The notes beneath the pieces are model-generated. The model made no database searches and was not told the origin of the DNA. It saw only the letters and a program-made list of their open reading frames with translations. A stretch of DNA of 64,000 nt from Prosapia bicincta (taxonomy: Eukaryota; Arthropoda; Insecta; Hemiptera; Cercopidae): contig JBAIZL010000002.1 in NCBI GenBank assembly GCA_036971475.1, positions 52,382,229-52,446,228 on the forward strand, given 5' to 3'. Positions 1 through 13,713 of the stretch are shown here, one piece after another; position 1 is the first letter of the stretch, and every line of letters begins with the position of its first letter. The position numbers were made by a program, and so were the translations under genes.

Positions 1-1677
1 AACTATGTTAATGTGTAAATTTAATTCTATAAAATCTAAGTTGGTTAGGTATTTTAGGTGATAATGTTATTAGTAAATAATTTTAGGTTGTAATTGAACT
101 GTATTAACTGTATTTAATGTTGTTTTAAATAATAAGTTTTCAAACAGTTTATTGCAGCTTGGAGCAGATATTTATTATTAGTAATTTACCTATTATTAGT
201 ATTTATTCACCATTTATAAATTATCCTAATTCATTAAATTTGTAGTACATGTCATATGTATATCATATACTCAAAAAAATATATTTCTATATACATAAGT
301 TCTCATTGGCCAAAAGAAGTATTTTCATTCAATTATAAAAAATAGTACTTAATTGTAAATTTTATGACATTTTTATGGAAATATTTTGTTATTCCTTCAG
401 TTCTTACGTATCATAGAGTGTTCAAATAATACTATAAAATAGTGTACAAGTATCGTTAACAGATATTGTAAAAGAATTACACAACAAAATTCTAATTATA
501 ATAACAACTTGGTTATTTAACTATTAAATTTACGATGTTTTTATTGACATAAATACTGACTTTTAATGTACTCAATTGAATTTAATTATAATCATTACAG
601 TAATTTGAAAGCCAGAACATTTGAGAAAACATCCATGCAACTTTTAATTTTCATCTCATACATAGAATTCAGAATATGTTCCTAGCTAATATTTTTTGTT
701 GTTGTAAGATATAAAAATTTTGCCTTGTAATTGGTCACGAAGTACTTTTAATTAGATGATAAAATAGGGGATTCAAATGCCGTTGGTAAATGTAGCTTCT
801 TTAACTAAAGAAACGTCATCTAAGAATTGCTAATACTATTGCTTATCATGCCACGTAATATCAAACATTACTTTAGTATGGATCTCTATTGTCATCTGTA
901 ATATATTAAACTTTCCATAAAAGTGAATTAAAAAGAGGAATCCATGTAATATAAAATTAAAGACGTAGTACAATTATTAATTATAGGTTGTAATGGAACA
1001 TAATTTAAAGGGGAAAATGTTATAGTTAGGACGATATGGTTTGAAAAACGTAAATTCATCTTTTTAGTTTATATCAGGCTGAATTTTTGGTAGAATCAAT
1101 GTAAAATTATATCCACTTGTTTTATAAATAATGCATTATTATATTTTGCAAATGTAATTCACATAAACAATAAAAAATAATAATAATTTTATAGAAATCA
1201 TACTGAGAGGCATTTCATACAAATATATTATTTTCTTACTTTTTGCAAAATGTATTAGTGACAAGCTCAAAATAATAGAGGCAAAATATACTGTTAAAAC
1301 ATTTGTACTTAAAAGATTTAAAACGCATTATTGTAACAAAATTATAGACGCCCTGTGACCCAAATGTACAATTTTTATCGGACCCGCAGTCTTCCAAACA
1401 TATAAGAAAGTAATCAAAATCTTATTGCAGATATAAAGACGACATTTTCTTTACAATCGTCAAATCCTCGGTACGATTTCAAAGTTCTATTACAGCCATT
1501 GAATAAACTGAATGTCTCTGTTCCATTTACAGTTGTCGCTTCCATCTGCCCCAACGTTAATATTGCTCAGAGTTCTTTCCTTCATTTTTATTTCGTACTT
1601 TTGTTGTATTAATGATTTCAATACGTTTGCGAGGTACTCGGTTAGGATTCTAAGTAGAAGAAATATAAATAAAGATA

Positions 1678-1679
<2 letters not shown>
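1..1679. other. AT-rich non-coding spacer
   Basis: No gene, RNA gene or repeat family is recognisable here. Reading frames are short and have no protein-like composition. The only marked feature is the start of a (TA)n tract at its right end. Confidence 0.6.
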
Positions 1680-1728
<49 letters not shown>

Positions 1729-1740
1729 TATATATATATA
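1680..1740. repeat. (TA)n microsatellite
   Basis: About 30 TA units with one interruption (TAAATA), ending in a run of nine T. The apparent 79-residue frame across it is only a translation of the repeat. Confidence 0.97.
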
Positions 1741-1818
1741 TTTTTTTTTAACCACATAGGTTATTCAAATACAAGAATATTTATTAATTTATATCCATTT
1801 ATATATTATATTTTATAT

Positions 1819-1821
<3 letters not shown>

Positions 1822-1884
<63 letters not shown>
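1822..1884. repeat. Compound (TA)n(TG)n microsatellite
   Basis: TA units run to about 1855 and pass directly into about 14 TG units. It shows the TA-to-TG order also seen at 2045, 42806 and 50455. Confidence 0.97.
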
Positions 1885-1886
<2 letters not shown>

Positions 1887-2044
1887 TGTAATCCTTAGAT
1901 GAATTCAAGTATATAGTAACTTATAGCTCAATGACTACATCTGGACTCTAGATACATAGAGGTAGTTTTTTGATAATGCTGATATTGCCAATCAGCGAAA
2001 AGCTTCAATGTATGAAGACAACTAAAATATATATTTTTTCTATA

Positions 2045-2199
<155 letters not shown>

Positions 2200-3467
2200 A
2201 TTCTTTTACTCTAAACACAACTTTTTTTCGTGAACGTCTTTTTGTGAACACAACTGATATGTTCGTTTCCATATTTTACTTGAATATATTGAAAATTGAA
2301 ACAATTATTCATTAGAAATATAGTAAAATATTATCTTGAAAAATGGTATGAGTTTAATTACCGTGTGTTATTTTCTTTCACATAATACGACAATTTTGTT
2401 TTTAAATATATTTTGTCAATCTCTGTGTTTTTCCTAACAGTTTCAATAAAATAAGTCTACTTTAATTCAACGTATTTAACGGAATTGTTACCATTTTCAG
2501 ATTGGCCAAATAGGGCGAATCAATTTTAAATTTACATCAAGGCTACTTTGTCATAAAAGATCACACCAACACGCATTTAAAGAAATAAATAAATGAAAAA
2601 ATATTTATTTTTCCAAACTGTATGAGTTAATGTGAAGTCATAATAAATTATAATAAACTTTGAGTCATATAGTATATACTAGATATCGTTTGATTTTATC
2701 GAAATTAAATCATGTTTAAAATCCAAGGCCATTCCAAATTGTAAAATTTCCATTAGAATAAAAACACACTCAAATATACTTAATTAGTTCAGTATATGAA
2801 CCAGGTCCTCAATATACTTTTATCTTATCCAATTGAATCCGATGACTTTATATTTTTAAATTGAATGTAAAAAAAATATAAATGTAATATTTGTTTATAA
2901 TTAAGTGTAAAATCTAGTGTTATAAAATATTAAAAGATCAATAGAATAGAAATACCAATGACAAAGACCAGTCTGGTTTGTAAATTATTGGGTTACAAAA
3001 TTGTAATTTTGTAAGCACCCTCTGAAGATGATGATGACATGGTCATCGTAATGTACAGAAGATATTATTATTAATGATGTGATATTAGCTTTTGCAATAT
3101 TTTTATTACATTACATTTTACTACTGTGCTCTAGATATTGTGTATTCAATACTCAAGTTATTATCCACTAGAGTTTTTCAGGGTTATTCGTAAAATTTGT
3201 ATACACTAATGTAGAACATGCTAATGGTTTATTCTATATGAGCTAAATGTACATATGTTTACAAGAATTGGTAAAAAGTTTTAATATAAGTAGATATTTT
3301 TTCAAGAGTTGGATTTTAAGCTCCTACACTTCCATTAAAAAATAGTTTTAAATAACCATTTGAAGTTAAATGATGTTTTATATAAAATGTTATCAATAAA
3401 CCGAATTCATATTACATGTGAAACATTTTAAAGAACATAAATAATACTATATTTGTGTAATAGTTTT

Positions 3468-3471
<4 letters not shown>
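2200..3471. other. AT-rich spacer with one hairpin motif
   Basis: No coding signal. It holds a plus-strand copy of the dispersed CTGAAGA-hairpin motif at about 3022-3055, where GATGAC and GTCATC can pair. Otherwise the sequence is featureless. Confidence 0.55.

Positions 3472-3523
<52 letters not shown>
3472..3523. repeat. (TA)n microsatellite
   Basis: About 26 pure TA units. Confidence 0.97.
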
Positions 3524-3529
<6 letters not shown>

Positions 3530-3603
3530 TGATGATATGTTTCTTGTAATATATTTAATAAATTAAAAATAATTCAAAAACAAGAATACTTTTATTGCAT
3601 ACA

Positions 3604-3652
3604 TTATTCAAAGCTTTTCGCCGATAAATTAGTACCAGCATCTTCAGGAAAA
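3604..3652 (-). repeat. Hairpin motif copy (CTGAAGA...CGAAAAGC)
   Basis: On the minus strand it reads TTCCTGAAGATGCTGGTACT, then an AT-rich loop, then CGGCGAAAAGCTTTGAA. GCTG can pair with CGGC using one G-U pair. It is clearly homologous to 26579-26618 (plus strand), which shares TTCCTGA, GATG, TGGTACT and TTTGAA in the same order. It lies between two (TA)n tracts. Confidence 0.6.
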
Positions 3653-3680
3653 TAATTATCTAACAAAATATTTTTACAAA

Positions 3681-3685
<5 letters not shown>

Positions 3686-3755
<70 letters not shown>
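3686..3755. repeat. (TA)n microsatellite
   Basis: About 35 pure TA units. Confidence 0.97.
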
Positions 3756-3757
<2 letters not shown>

Positions 3758-4210
3758 TAACAGTTATAAAAATTACCCCATACGTAATGTGTGTATTTTG
3801 TAAAACTTATAGGCACCTAATCATAGCCCAAACGTGTTCACCGAGTAATACAAATCGGTCACACATTTGAGTCAGTAGTAATTGCATCAGTCAAAGGGGT
3901 TTCATACCTTTAACATGTAAATCACTTTGTGACTGTGAATCAGTATGTGAATAATGTATATTTAATCTGTATTGATTGTTTTTTTTTATACATAGGCCTA
4001 ATATCTATGAATATGTATGTATGTATCTATGTGTTTCCGTTTCTATATAAATGTCTTCTTTTATACCTTACCATAAACCTTTTAACATTGTGATATATTA
4101 TATTCAGCCTAGAAATTTTATTTCCGCTTGCAATATAAGACTATTATAGTTTGTTACTGAGGCATACCTATTATTATTAAATAAACCAGAATAAACAATA
4201 AATGAACTTA
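3756..4210. other. AT-rich spacer
   Basis: No gene or repeat family recognised. A short ATGTATGT-type stretch occurs near 4012-4030. Confidence 0.5.
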
Positions 4211-4475
4211 CAACGGTAAAAATTAAAACAGTTAACTCTAAATCTCGCTACACACAAGTTTGATAAAACAACCAGACTAGTTTCGATGACAATGTCGCTT
4301 AGCAGTGCTGGGCTACTAATGATGGAAAGTCGTAGTCAAGCATTGAAAAAGGTGACATCGTCGTCGAAAGTAGTCTGGTTGTTTTATGAAACTAATGTGT
4401 AGTGAGAATTAGAGTTAACGTTTTTATTTTACCGTAGTAAATTGTTCTCACTGGCTAAACCTTAATTAACTTAAT
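4211..4475. mobile_element. Fold-back (MITE-like) element, copy 1 of 3
   Basis: Two arms of about 80 bp (4213-4296 and 4354-4434) are near-perfect reverse complements. Both begin CGGTAAAA from the outside and carry AACAACCAGACTA plus TTTCGA toward the centre. The spacer is about 57 bp. A tail of about 40 bp after the right arm (TTCTCACTGGCTAA...TTAACTTAAT) is shared with copies at 35.6 and 39.8 kb, so the element is asymmetric. No coding capacity; probably a non-autonomous element. Confidence 0.8.
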
Positions 4476-7400
4476 AAATGGCCACAGTTTCGAAAGGTTT
4501 GCCAAAATGTTGATAAAATATTATGCAATGTAAAATAGACGTTATTTTCAAAACGTTTTTCATAAAATATCGTTTTGTTGGAATAACCTCAGCAAATGTA
4601 TTTTGGAACTTAGATATCATTTTCTAAACGTTTTCGAAAAGTAAAAAGATTTTATTTCAAACATTGAATTTATTTAAATTTTATAAGAATATGTGTTAGA
4701 ATGATTATAACTAAAGCATACGATTTTATTATTTATTATGAAAATGATAATATTATTCTTAGAAATAGAACAAATATTTTGTTAATTGTTGAAAATTTCT
4801 TATGAATAAAATTTTTATAAGAATAACATTGTATTAACATATATAAAGTGAATAATTGTATAAAAAAAACAACTGTGATAGAGGCAATTGTATAAAGAGG
4901 TAATAAGTAATACATGTTCAATTCATATGAAAATTTAATAATACTCTCTTTAATTTAAAAAAATGGTTCAGTTTCTTTTTATAACAAATACAGACTCCAA
5001 TACCATACCATGTATTATAAAAATATAAAACCCTCATGTACATAGGTAAAATGAGTTACGAAATCCTTTATGCCACACATTTAGCATTATCACAAAGTCG
5101 TCAAATGTACATACACGTTTTGTAACTGGTTTATTGATTGTTTCTGATTTTTTTATATTTTAATTTCTCAGACTATTTTCTAATTTTTTTAATATCTTTA
5201 TACCCTGTGTTAATAATTTACTAGTACTCTCCTTACTACAAATATTATGGCTATTTACTTTAAAGTACTATCTAAAATGAAATTTTAAGACATCTAACCA
5301 ATTAACCGGCGTCTAATGTGACTTTTAATCTGTATAAAATCATCCTTATTTTTCATATTCAACTATTTATGTTTAAATATATTATATTCTTAGATATTTA
5401 TAAAATGCCCTTATTGCGAATTTATTAATTATTACATATATATTTACCTCGCTATATGTTTTACAAATAATCCCCATTATTTAAGTGGTCGCAACGAGTT
5501 CCGCAACTGCACTCATTCACATTACTAGAGCCGTCGCTCACGTCCAGTGCGAGGCAGTGACTGACGGAGGTTCCAGTTTGGTCGAGTAGGAATCTCAGTG
5601 CGCAGGATTTCACCCATTGATTCCCCACCATATACCAGATTTCCTTTTTTTAGTGGTTTTATTATTTTTAACACCTAGAAGTTGGTATGTCTGAGAGTGA
5701 CTTTTTTGCATTTATTAAATCTAAATTGCATGTAATAAATTTGGAAAACATATCGAATGCGTTAAAACGTTATGGTCAATTCTCTCGCAACAATCAGACC
5801 CAAAAATAAATGTAGATCTATTTATTTTTCATAGAAAGTAAAATATCAATCTTATTTTTCCTGATAAATAAAAAGTATTTTTACTTTCAGAGAACATTAA
5901 AAATCTGATAATTTTCTACATATTTCTAGTTCAGCTTCAGTATTAAAACAATAGCAACCCATTATTAATAAAAATACCTGAATGCATTAGCTTACACGAA
6001 TATTTATATTCTTACCTATACTAGATCTCCATTTACTCTAAATTTGGACACCCAATCCTGGAAATGTGTCAGACCGCAATTAAACAGGTGTCACTATTAA
6101 CGATAGGAATAGGGTGAGAAAAGTTAGGTTGAAAAAATGTTTTAAGAGTGCTTTCGGTTTGTGCTTGCATATTTGGTTTTGGTTTAAGGCGTTTCTAAAT
6201 AAAAATAGTAATTCATAGGTATAGAAATGACCGAAAGTTTATTAACTCATAAATGTAACTGTTAGGCCTAACTAGAATGAATTTCACGGCACCAGTTCTT
6301 AGAGTTTATCCCACCTGAATATTTTTACACATAAAAGCGTATACGAGTCACTGGATTTAAACCAATGTCAATATAAAAAGCACATAATCGGTGGACTTAA
6401 AAGGTTCTATTCTTAAAAATAAATCATTATCCCAACGTTCTACATCTTGCGTTTTACTGCTTTAACCTAATCAAACAAATTGTATTAAAATTCGATATGT
6501 TTAATACATTTTGTTGCAATATGTGGAAAGTAAATTTTGTATATTAAACCATGCTATAGTTTTAATCATTTTAGAAAAAGAGTTTAATATCAATAGTGGA
6601 AATGTTAAAGATTTAATTTATTAATTGTTGTAAATATTAAATCCAACATTTTCGTACATTAATACACTGAATAAATAACTCTAGACGATAATATATGTAA
6701 TGAAGTATATATAGGATATGTGCGTGCTACATAGACGTAAATAAATCTGGATTAGATATTTTATATTGAGCGCTTGTAAACATTCCGGTAAGAATGATTA
6801 TATATTTCTGAAGGTATCAATCCACTTAATCATCCAAAAACAACTTTAATACTGAACGCAATAATAATGTTTGAAACAAGAATAATTTTAATTTATTACA
6901 TCATAAACCTTAAAATACAAGAGATAAAGTCTTAGCTGTAAATGTCTAATCACTGAACCTTGGTATTTCCTCCTTTGTTTATCATAGGCAATAAAACTTT
7001 ATATTACATTAAACTGTGTATTTGCAACAACAGGTTAATTGGTTCCGTAACGGTCTACACAGGTTTCTAAACTTTCGCGTGATATACTTTCTGAGTAAAA
7101 TATTCAACTCTTCAGGAACATAACTCAAATAATATTTGTATCACCTGTTTCCGAACAAAATAGATACGTAAATATCTGTGGCCAGAAATATTTAATTTCT
7201 ATAAATATTTTATAACTAATAAACAAAACACAATACTATTTTTCTCACATATGATATTTTAATAGGTTTCTATGAATACTATTCTACAATTTTATTTTCA
7301 TAATTTTAAAAATCTACAATTGTATAGTAATCACGAATTTTAAAATTTTACGTTAAGGGTTACATAGTTAATTATAAAAAAAAGAGACAAACTAATTTGT

Positions 7401-8558
7401 AAATTTGGAATTTTAAATTATTGTATTTTTCACTTTTCAATTTTTGGTTGGTTTACCAATTATATGCCTGTTTATTTGATATGTGTAGGCTAAATCGGAT
7501 ACATTCATAACTGTATCTTAAATTAGTAAGCAATTGGTAACATTGCAAGCTATTAACATACCATAAGAAGATGTATTATATATGGTGGAGATGGATAACC
7601 TTAGAAATGTCTAAGGTTTCTAATTAGCTTCCCCAGCACCTCAAAACTATACACAGTAGGTTTTTTGATACTTGGGTTCAGATAGTTTTTTAATTTACCC
7701 CGATGGATAAATTAATACTAAGAAAAGAAATGTTCAAAACAAGTGATTTTGTACAAACATTTCCTAAATGTTTTATGAAGCAAAAGACTAAAATAGTGAG
7801 CCACCGGCTACTCAATTGACTTGGCTAAGGAGCAATTTGTAAAACGTAATTTGCCAATTTATATAACAGATTTAGGCAGTATCTAAAACTAAAAATGTTT
7901 TAAATGGGATATATGGAGTTTTAGAAACCAATTATAAAAATATATTCATTACAATATGGTATCAATCCCTTAAATATATTGATAGTTTTTAAAAATAATA
8001 ATAACTAAAATGTAACTTTAAAATTGAAATGCTACCTGACAGTCCCAATAACATTTTATTGCAGTAGAAGTACAAACGAAATAACTAAACTAGATATGAA
8101 ATATAAATCATTTATTTAGTCTAATTTTCTAAACAAAACAATACAAATTTATTCCTAAAAAATGTTTTATTTAATTACTTTTCTAATGATGACATAAAAC
8201 CCTTTTACAAGAATACATAAACAATAAATCTATCGTTATATTTAGTCCCGATAGAAATCAATTATTTAGGAAGTCATTGGAGAATAATACATTTTATGAA
8301 ATAAAAACATAACGAGCTATAATTTAGAAGATATATAGACATAGTAATTTTATTATTAATCAACATATGCAGAGGAAGTAATAAATATAAATTTTTCTAT
8401 ATTTAGCGTAATTTGGCATAATTTCCTAGTAGGTTTGAAAAAAAACCCTATTCACTCTTAAGAAAAAGAATATATAACTATTATAAAACAGTGAATTATA
8501 TAACTAACTTTTTCTTAAAGAGGTTCATTGACATTCATATTATTTCTTCTGCATACGA
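4476..8558. other. Long AT-rich non-coding stretch
   Basis: No convincing gene. A GC-richer island at about 5485-5640 (with GAGCCGTCGCTCACG and GAGGCAGTGACTGACGGAGG) stands out from the surroundings but has no long frame or recognised motif. The 61-residue reverse frame at 4736-4921 is Phe/Ile/Leu-rich AT sequence and is not called. Confidence 0.5.
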
Positions 8559-8677
<119 letters not shown>

Positions 8678-9045
8678 TACACTTTCACACAGACTATCAG
8701 ATAGAAATATAATCTAATAACGTATTATACAATAATATATATGATTTTAAACAAATAAATACTTTGAAAATGAAAATTATATTGTAATGTATATAAAGAT
8801 GGAAATGTTTAACTTAAATCTGCGGTTTTACACATTTAAAGACTTGTTAACCAGGTTTGAGGTCAATGGTTCATACGAAAGTAATTTAAAACATTATTAT
8901 TGTGTAGATATGGAGCAAACACCATTGTTGTCAATACCAATTTTATTGCTATGTACTATATTTAAATATGTTTTCAGTTTTCTGTCCCTTAAACATGTAT
9001 TGAAATGAACTGTCGGATATGGAACTATTTAAAATACTTCTCTAT

Positions 9046-9110
9046 TTAAACAGTCTCCTCACATAAGAAGACACTGATGAAGATCGGCACATAGCGATCG
9101 AAAACGTTTT
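9046..9110 (+). repeat. Hairpin motif copy with hammerhead-like core
   Basis: CTGATGA at 9074 is followed by A, then GATCG, an 8-nt loop, CGATC, then GAAAACG: a perfect 5-bp stem between the two conserved blocks. Just upstream, GTCT and AGAC could form the stem that precedes CTGATGA in a hammerhead ribozyme. An extra A after CTGATGA, and no clear UH cleavage dinucleotide, argue against an active ribozyme. Confidence 0.5.
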
Positions 9111-9380
9111 GTTTCAGTAAGTTTTAACAAATTTACTAAATTCAAAGTTCGGATAGTCAAAAACTATTGTTAAAGCGATTAATACGATTCACCGAACGTG
9201 ATGGACTATAAAATTCAAGAATGGAACTATTTATTTAACTTTAATAGGTGAACCAAACATAGTTTAATTTTAACGTTAGTGTTTATGTGTATTTTCTGAA
9301 TATAATTGTTGACGTTTTACAGTCAGTCTTATAGGAATTTATCATACCCCTGCACAGTCACGTTAGTCTCCTCCAACCAG

Positions 9381-9381
<1 letters not shown>
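9111..9381. other. AT-rich spacer
   Basis: Nothing recognised between the hairpin motif and the next (TA)n tract. Confidence 0.5.

Positions 9382-9445
<64 letters not shown>
9382..9445. repeat. (TA)n microsatellite
   Basis: About 32 TA units. Confidence 0.97.
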
Positions 9446-9449
<4 letters not shown>

Positions 9450-10373
9450 CATTACGTTTGAGGCTAAAGAATAAAATCAGCTTATATCCAAAAAGAAGAT
9501 TAGTCGGAAGAAATATTAAGCCAAGCGACAAAGATAGTTCCTAAAATATACGGACCAGGTTAACCATTCTTCTATTTCGAAGTAGTTATAAAGGGGCTGG
9601 GGAATCTTTAACAAAAGAAAGGTTAAACTATTTTAAGATAGGACTTCCCAAATTACCTGGGTTATAATAATGTACCGTTGCGGCTAGGTCTTTGTAGCAG
9701 GGAATAACCAGATTAAATGAAAATAAGTAAGGGGGAGAAATGACACAGGGTTGAAAAAGGAAGTGATCAAGGCGTCTTGGAAGAACTTCAGAAGAAGACA
9801 GATGTATTGGGGGGCACCAATTGTTAGTAAGGTTAATTTGGGGTAAATGCTGTTAGTAAAATTAATGAAAATGCAATATTTTGTATTGATATAATTTAAA
9901 AGGTAAACGTGCGACCTAAAGTAAATTAATAAAGAATTAGAAAAATTAAAAGTGTTATGTGAAAGTGGATCGAAAAAGTATCAACGGTGAAGATCGTTGA
10001 CGGAAAAAATCAAATTTTTTTCACTATGTTCTAATTTATAAAAAGATCCATAATAACGAACCCAGAGAAATTACCCAGATAAAGAGAAATTAACACTGTC
10101 ATTTTAAACTTTATTTTAGTAACTTAAAGCCTCAAGAGTCCACCTTTGTTTTTTATGTAATTGTAATATCAATTAAGTAATCAATTTTGTCACAAATAGT
10201 ATTAAGAACAATGGTTATAATGTGTGTTATATAAATGTCAAGAATAAATGCAACTTTTTTTTAAAAATTGTTATTGGTGTTAAGTAATTAGAATCCTGAA
10301 GGTGAGACAAAAGAGCGTTAAGGTAATTAAATATATAACCTAAAAGAAATGGAATATTGTAAATAACTTAGGT

Positions 10374-10376
<3 letters not shown>
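9446..10376. other. Purine-rich segment, possible degraded element
   Basis: From about 9500 to 9850 the plus strand is unusually G/A-rich (runs such as AAGGGGCTGGGG and AAGGGGGAGAAATGA). It contains ATTGGGGGGCACCA followed by TTGTTAGTAA repeated nearby (TGTTAGTAAAATTAATG). A purine run next to TGTTAG would suit a polypurine-tract/LTR junction of a decayed retroelement, but no coding frame supports it. Confidence 0.3.

Positions 10377-10422
<46 letters not shown>
10377..10422. repeat. (TA)n microsatellite
   Basis: About 23 TA units. Confidence 0.97.
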
Positions 10423-10424
<2 letters not shown>

Positions 10425-10450
10425 ATACGTATTCCTTCACGGATGAAAAA

Positions 10451-10530
10451 ATATGATGAATAGCTATTACTTGGAGATAGTTACTATCTCCAGATAAAAA
10501 CTATTCATCATATATATATATATATATATA
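10451..10530. repeat. Nested hairpin flanked by (TA)n
   Basis: Outer arms ATATGATGAATAG (10451-10463) and CTATTCATCATAT (10501-10513) are perfect inverses. Inside them GGAGATAG and CTATCTCC (10473-10480, 10484-10491) form a second perfect hairpin around TTA. The right arm runs into a (TA)n tract ending at 10530. It is a strong cruciform candidate and may be a tiny fold-back insertion. Confidence 0.8.
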
Positions 10531-11576
10531 GAATCACTTCTTCATGAGTACAGTTTGTCGTTAGAATTAGTAACAATTACTGTAACTATATCTATTAATA
10601 AACATATGACATAATAAATTAACGTGAACCTTGAAAAAGTACGTATTAAAATTTAATTAGATAATTATAATTTAAAATTATAAATAAAATTGTAATCTAT
10701 ATTAAAATTCATGTAAACCATTTACCACAATAACACAATAACAACCGAACAATAAGTTCTTATCACTGATATCTTCCTATCTAAAATAAGTTAAAACCCT
10801 TATTAGATAAATAAAACATCATAAATATATGCTTATATGTAAAACATTTGTTTAAATGAGTTTATCCTATTTTGAACTTTTAATAGATCACCCTGTCGAA
10901 TCCTATTTCGTTCTAATTATTACTATTTAATTATTGAATTGGCCATTTAATTGTTTATGTACGTTTTATATATATTCGAAAAATGTTTCACGTACTTAGT
11001 ATTCGTCTCCAATCGAGCGACCCTAATTTACCCTAAGGGCAGTTTATAGGTTATATGAATAGCCGTTACCTGTCAAAGCATTATGGAGTTGTGTTGGCTT
11101 AGCGTACGTGACCGGTGTAATAAGGACCTGATTTGCCATGATTTCCGCTTTAAAATATAGTCTTCAGGATTGCAATCTAAACTATTACACTGAATGTTAA
11201 AATAATGTAACCTATTTTATGACAAATATTATCGAAAGGGTAATCTTCCTAAGGAGGTCACACCGACGCTTTGGGTCAGAGATACAGGAAGTTGCAATGG
11301 TAATGTTATGCAAACTATAATTTAGCGGTGTTTTGATGTGGAAACTATTATAACTATTCAACGGAAACATATTACTTTCACAGCATTTGTTATCTGGCAC
11401 AAAGAGTAATGCTATACCATTACTATATGTTAGAATGGATCGTATATGCTACTCTTCGTCCCCATATCACCCAAAACAGATACAACCGTTTAGGCGGGAG
11501 TTTATTATTAAAAACTCTTTCGGATCTCCTGGTTGTATCTTTTTAATTAAATGACTAACGATAATAAGGGTTACAT
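10531..11576. other. AT-rich spacer
   Basis: No gene recognised. A slightly GC-richer part at about 11010-11130 has no open frame of note. The reverse frame at 11212-11400 (62 residues) has no recognisable domain. Confidence 0.5.
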
Positions 11577-11601
11577 GCACACACTCACACTCTCATTCAC
11601 A

Positions 11602-11638
<37 letters not shown>

Positions 11639-11663
11639 AAACACACACACAGACACACACACA

Positions 11664-11758
<95 letters not shown>

Positions 11759-11763
11759 ACACA

Positions 11764-11834
<71 letters not shown>

Positions 11835-11845
11835 ACATACACACT
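11577..11845. repeat. Long (CA)n microsatellite with point interruptions
   Basis: About 270 bp of CA units with scattered interruptions (CAAACA, CAGACA, CATACA). The HTHT and CVCV frames of 80-100 residues on both strands are artefacts of this repeat. Confidence 0.98.
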
Positions 11846-13652
11846 GTATAAAGCGCAAGAATTAGTGTTTTGGTTTTTTAAGTTGAAGGATTCTAAAACA
11901 ATTAAGGTATGTAATAAAAGATGTAAACTAGTATATATTTATAAACTGATGAAATATATTAGTTACTTAAAGAAATCTATTTGTAGTTAATGAATAATTT
12001 TTGTAATCACCAGTGCAAAATAGAGAACAAAATAATAATAATATTGCAAGAACCTAACTTGTAAAGTAGGCCACAGAATAATTAATAGATATTGTAGTCA
12101 TACCAGACTAAAAACATATTGTACCAAACTTAAAACAAATTTGAAGAAATTAAATCTACGAATTTCGAAATAGGACAGAATATAATATTTTCTATGAATA
12201 AAACTAAATTTAGTACAGCAACATATCACAAATAAGAACAAATGATATCAAGACCGATGTTTTCGATCGATGTAAGACACAACTTTGGAAGTCCGAGTGG
12301 GGAGTATTAAAGTTAATGTATAAGTTACTGAACGTCGTAATGTCGGACTGTGGGTAGATAGTTCTTCCCGCAAACCAAGATCGCTGCCTATAAATCGTCT
12401 ATCTTATAACTCTGGTTATAAGATCCACTCTTTGATGGTTATTTTAAATTGAAATCATTACTTTCAAAGACGATTTCATTAGTTTTAATTATTTTTTGCT
12501 GAATAAATCCCCGTAGAAGAAAGGTGAATACATCCACTGCGTTTAACTTGGTAAATACATATATTGTTAACAATATTTCTCAAATAATAGTTTAAGGACA
12601 AAATTTTAATTTCAAACAAATTGGCATTTTAAAGGAAAAGAGAAACATTTCTAAAAGTAATAAACAATGCAAAAACGCAATAATTAAAATGTTTATTTTA
12701 ACAAATTCATCTACTGTTAAATTTACGTAAATTCAGAAAAATTATGAAAAATTGGATTTAACCGAAATTTTATTCATACTCACTAACAATAATCTATGAA
12801 TAAATATATGTGAATATTTAAAGGAGAAGTAGAAGAAAAAAATATATATGCAACAGACAAATACTTCAAACGCGTATTAAAATCTTATGTAAAACAGGCA
12901 AAATCATTGCATATAATGAAAATGTAGCTTATTTATGATGAAATGAATTTATTACATGTAATAAATATTAGAAAACTTTGATTATATGTATATTAGGGGC
13001 TTTTTGATAACAAAAATAATTCGAAAGAGAAGCAAATTTTCTATTTTACCAAATATATTAACAGAGATATAAATTAGGGCAATAATACAATTAATTATTT
13101 GAACGTGATACAAATGTGTGAATTTGTTATTTAAAGGTTTCGAATGACTTTATTTTTGTGTGATAAAACTAAAGATATATTTAAGTTTGGGATATATGAT
13201 AAAAATATTAATCAGTTACTCGTGTGTTAATTCTAAGATAATACCTATTACTTTATATGAATGCCATCCTACATAAATTTAATGTGGAGAGGGTATAAAA
13301 ATGTACGAAAAGTGTTACTCATAACTTGCGGTAATTTACACAATTATATAAAATATATACGCTGCAAATAGAAGTGAAAAAGATTTTAAATATAAAATTA
13401 GGAAATTTAAAATTTAGGTAACTAATAACCATAAATTGACAAAATACCCCCGTTGTAAAGAGAAATGAAGAGATGTTGTTTGAATAATGAAGCATATTAT
13501 GGTAACTATATTAAAAAGAACACAATTTTCAATAAGCATAAAAGTCAAACATCGATCGAAATTACTATAAAAATATTCGTTTGGCAAATATGTAAAATAG
13601 ATATATTTTTAAAAAGTTTTAAATACAAGGAAATTTAAATGATTAGCTAACC
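11846..13652. other. AT-rich spacer with one short hairpin
   Basis: No gene recognised. A perfect hairpin TCTTATAAC-TCTG-GTTATAAGA lies at 12402-12423; it is not followed by a T run and nothing links it to a function. Confidence 0.5.
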
Positions 13653-13713
13653 ATGGTGAACGACGAAATTTGTTGGTTTTCTGTACAGCTCATCTTCATC
13701 ACAATGGCAAATG
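13653..13713 (+). CDS. Candidate first coding exon (signal peptide-like)
   Basis: An ATG in good context (ACCATGG), with an in-frame stop just upstream, opens 20 codons reading MVNDEICWFSVQLIFITMAN. A strong donor (G|GTAAGAT) follows. The peptide has a short polar start and a hydrophobic stretch (WFSVQLIFI), like a secretory signal sequence. The exon would end in phase 1, the usual phase for introns after signal-peptide exons. No partner exon was identified, so a chance match cannot be excluded. If real, it would be a secreted or membrane protein on the plus strand with a very large first intron. Confidence 0.3.
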
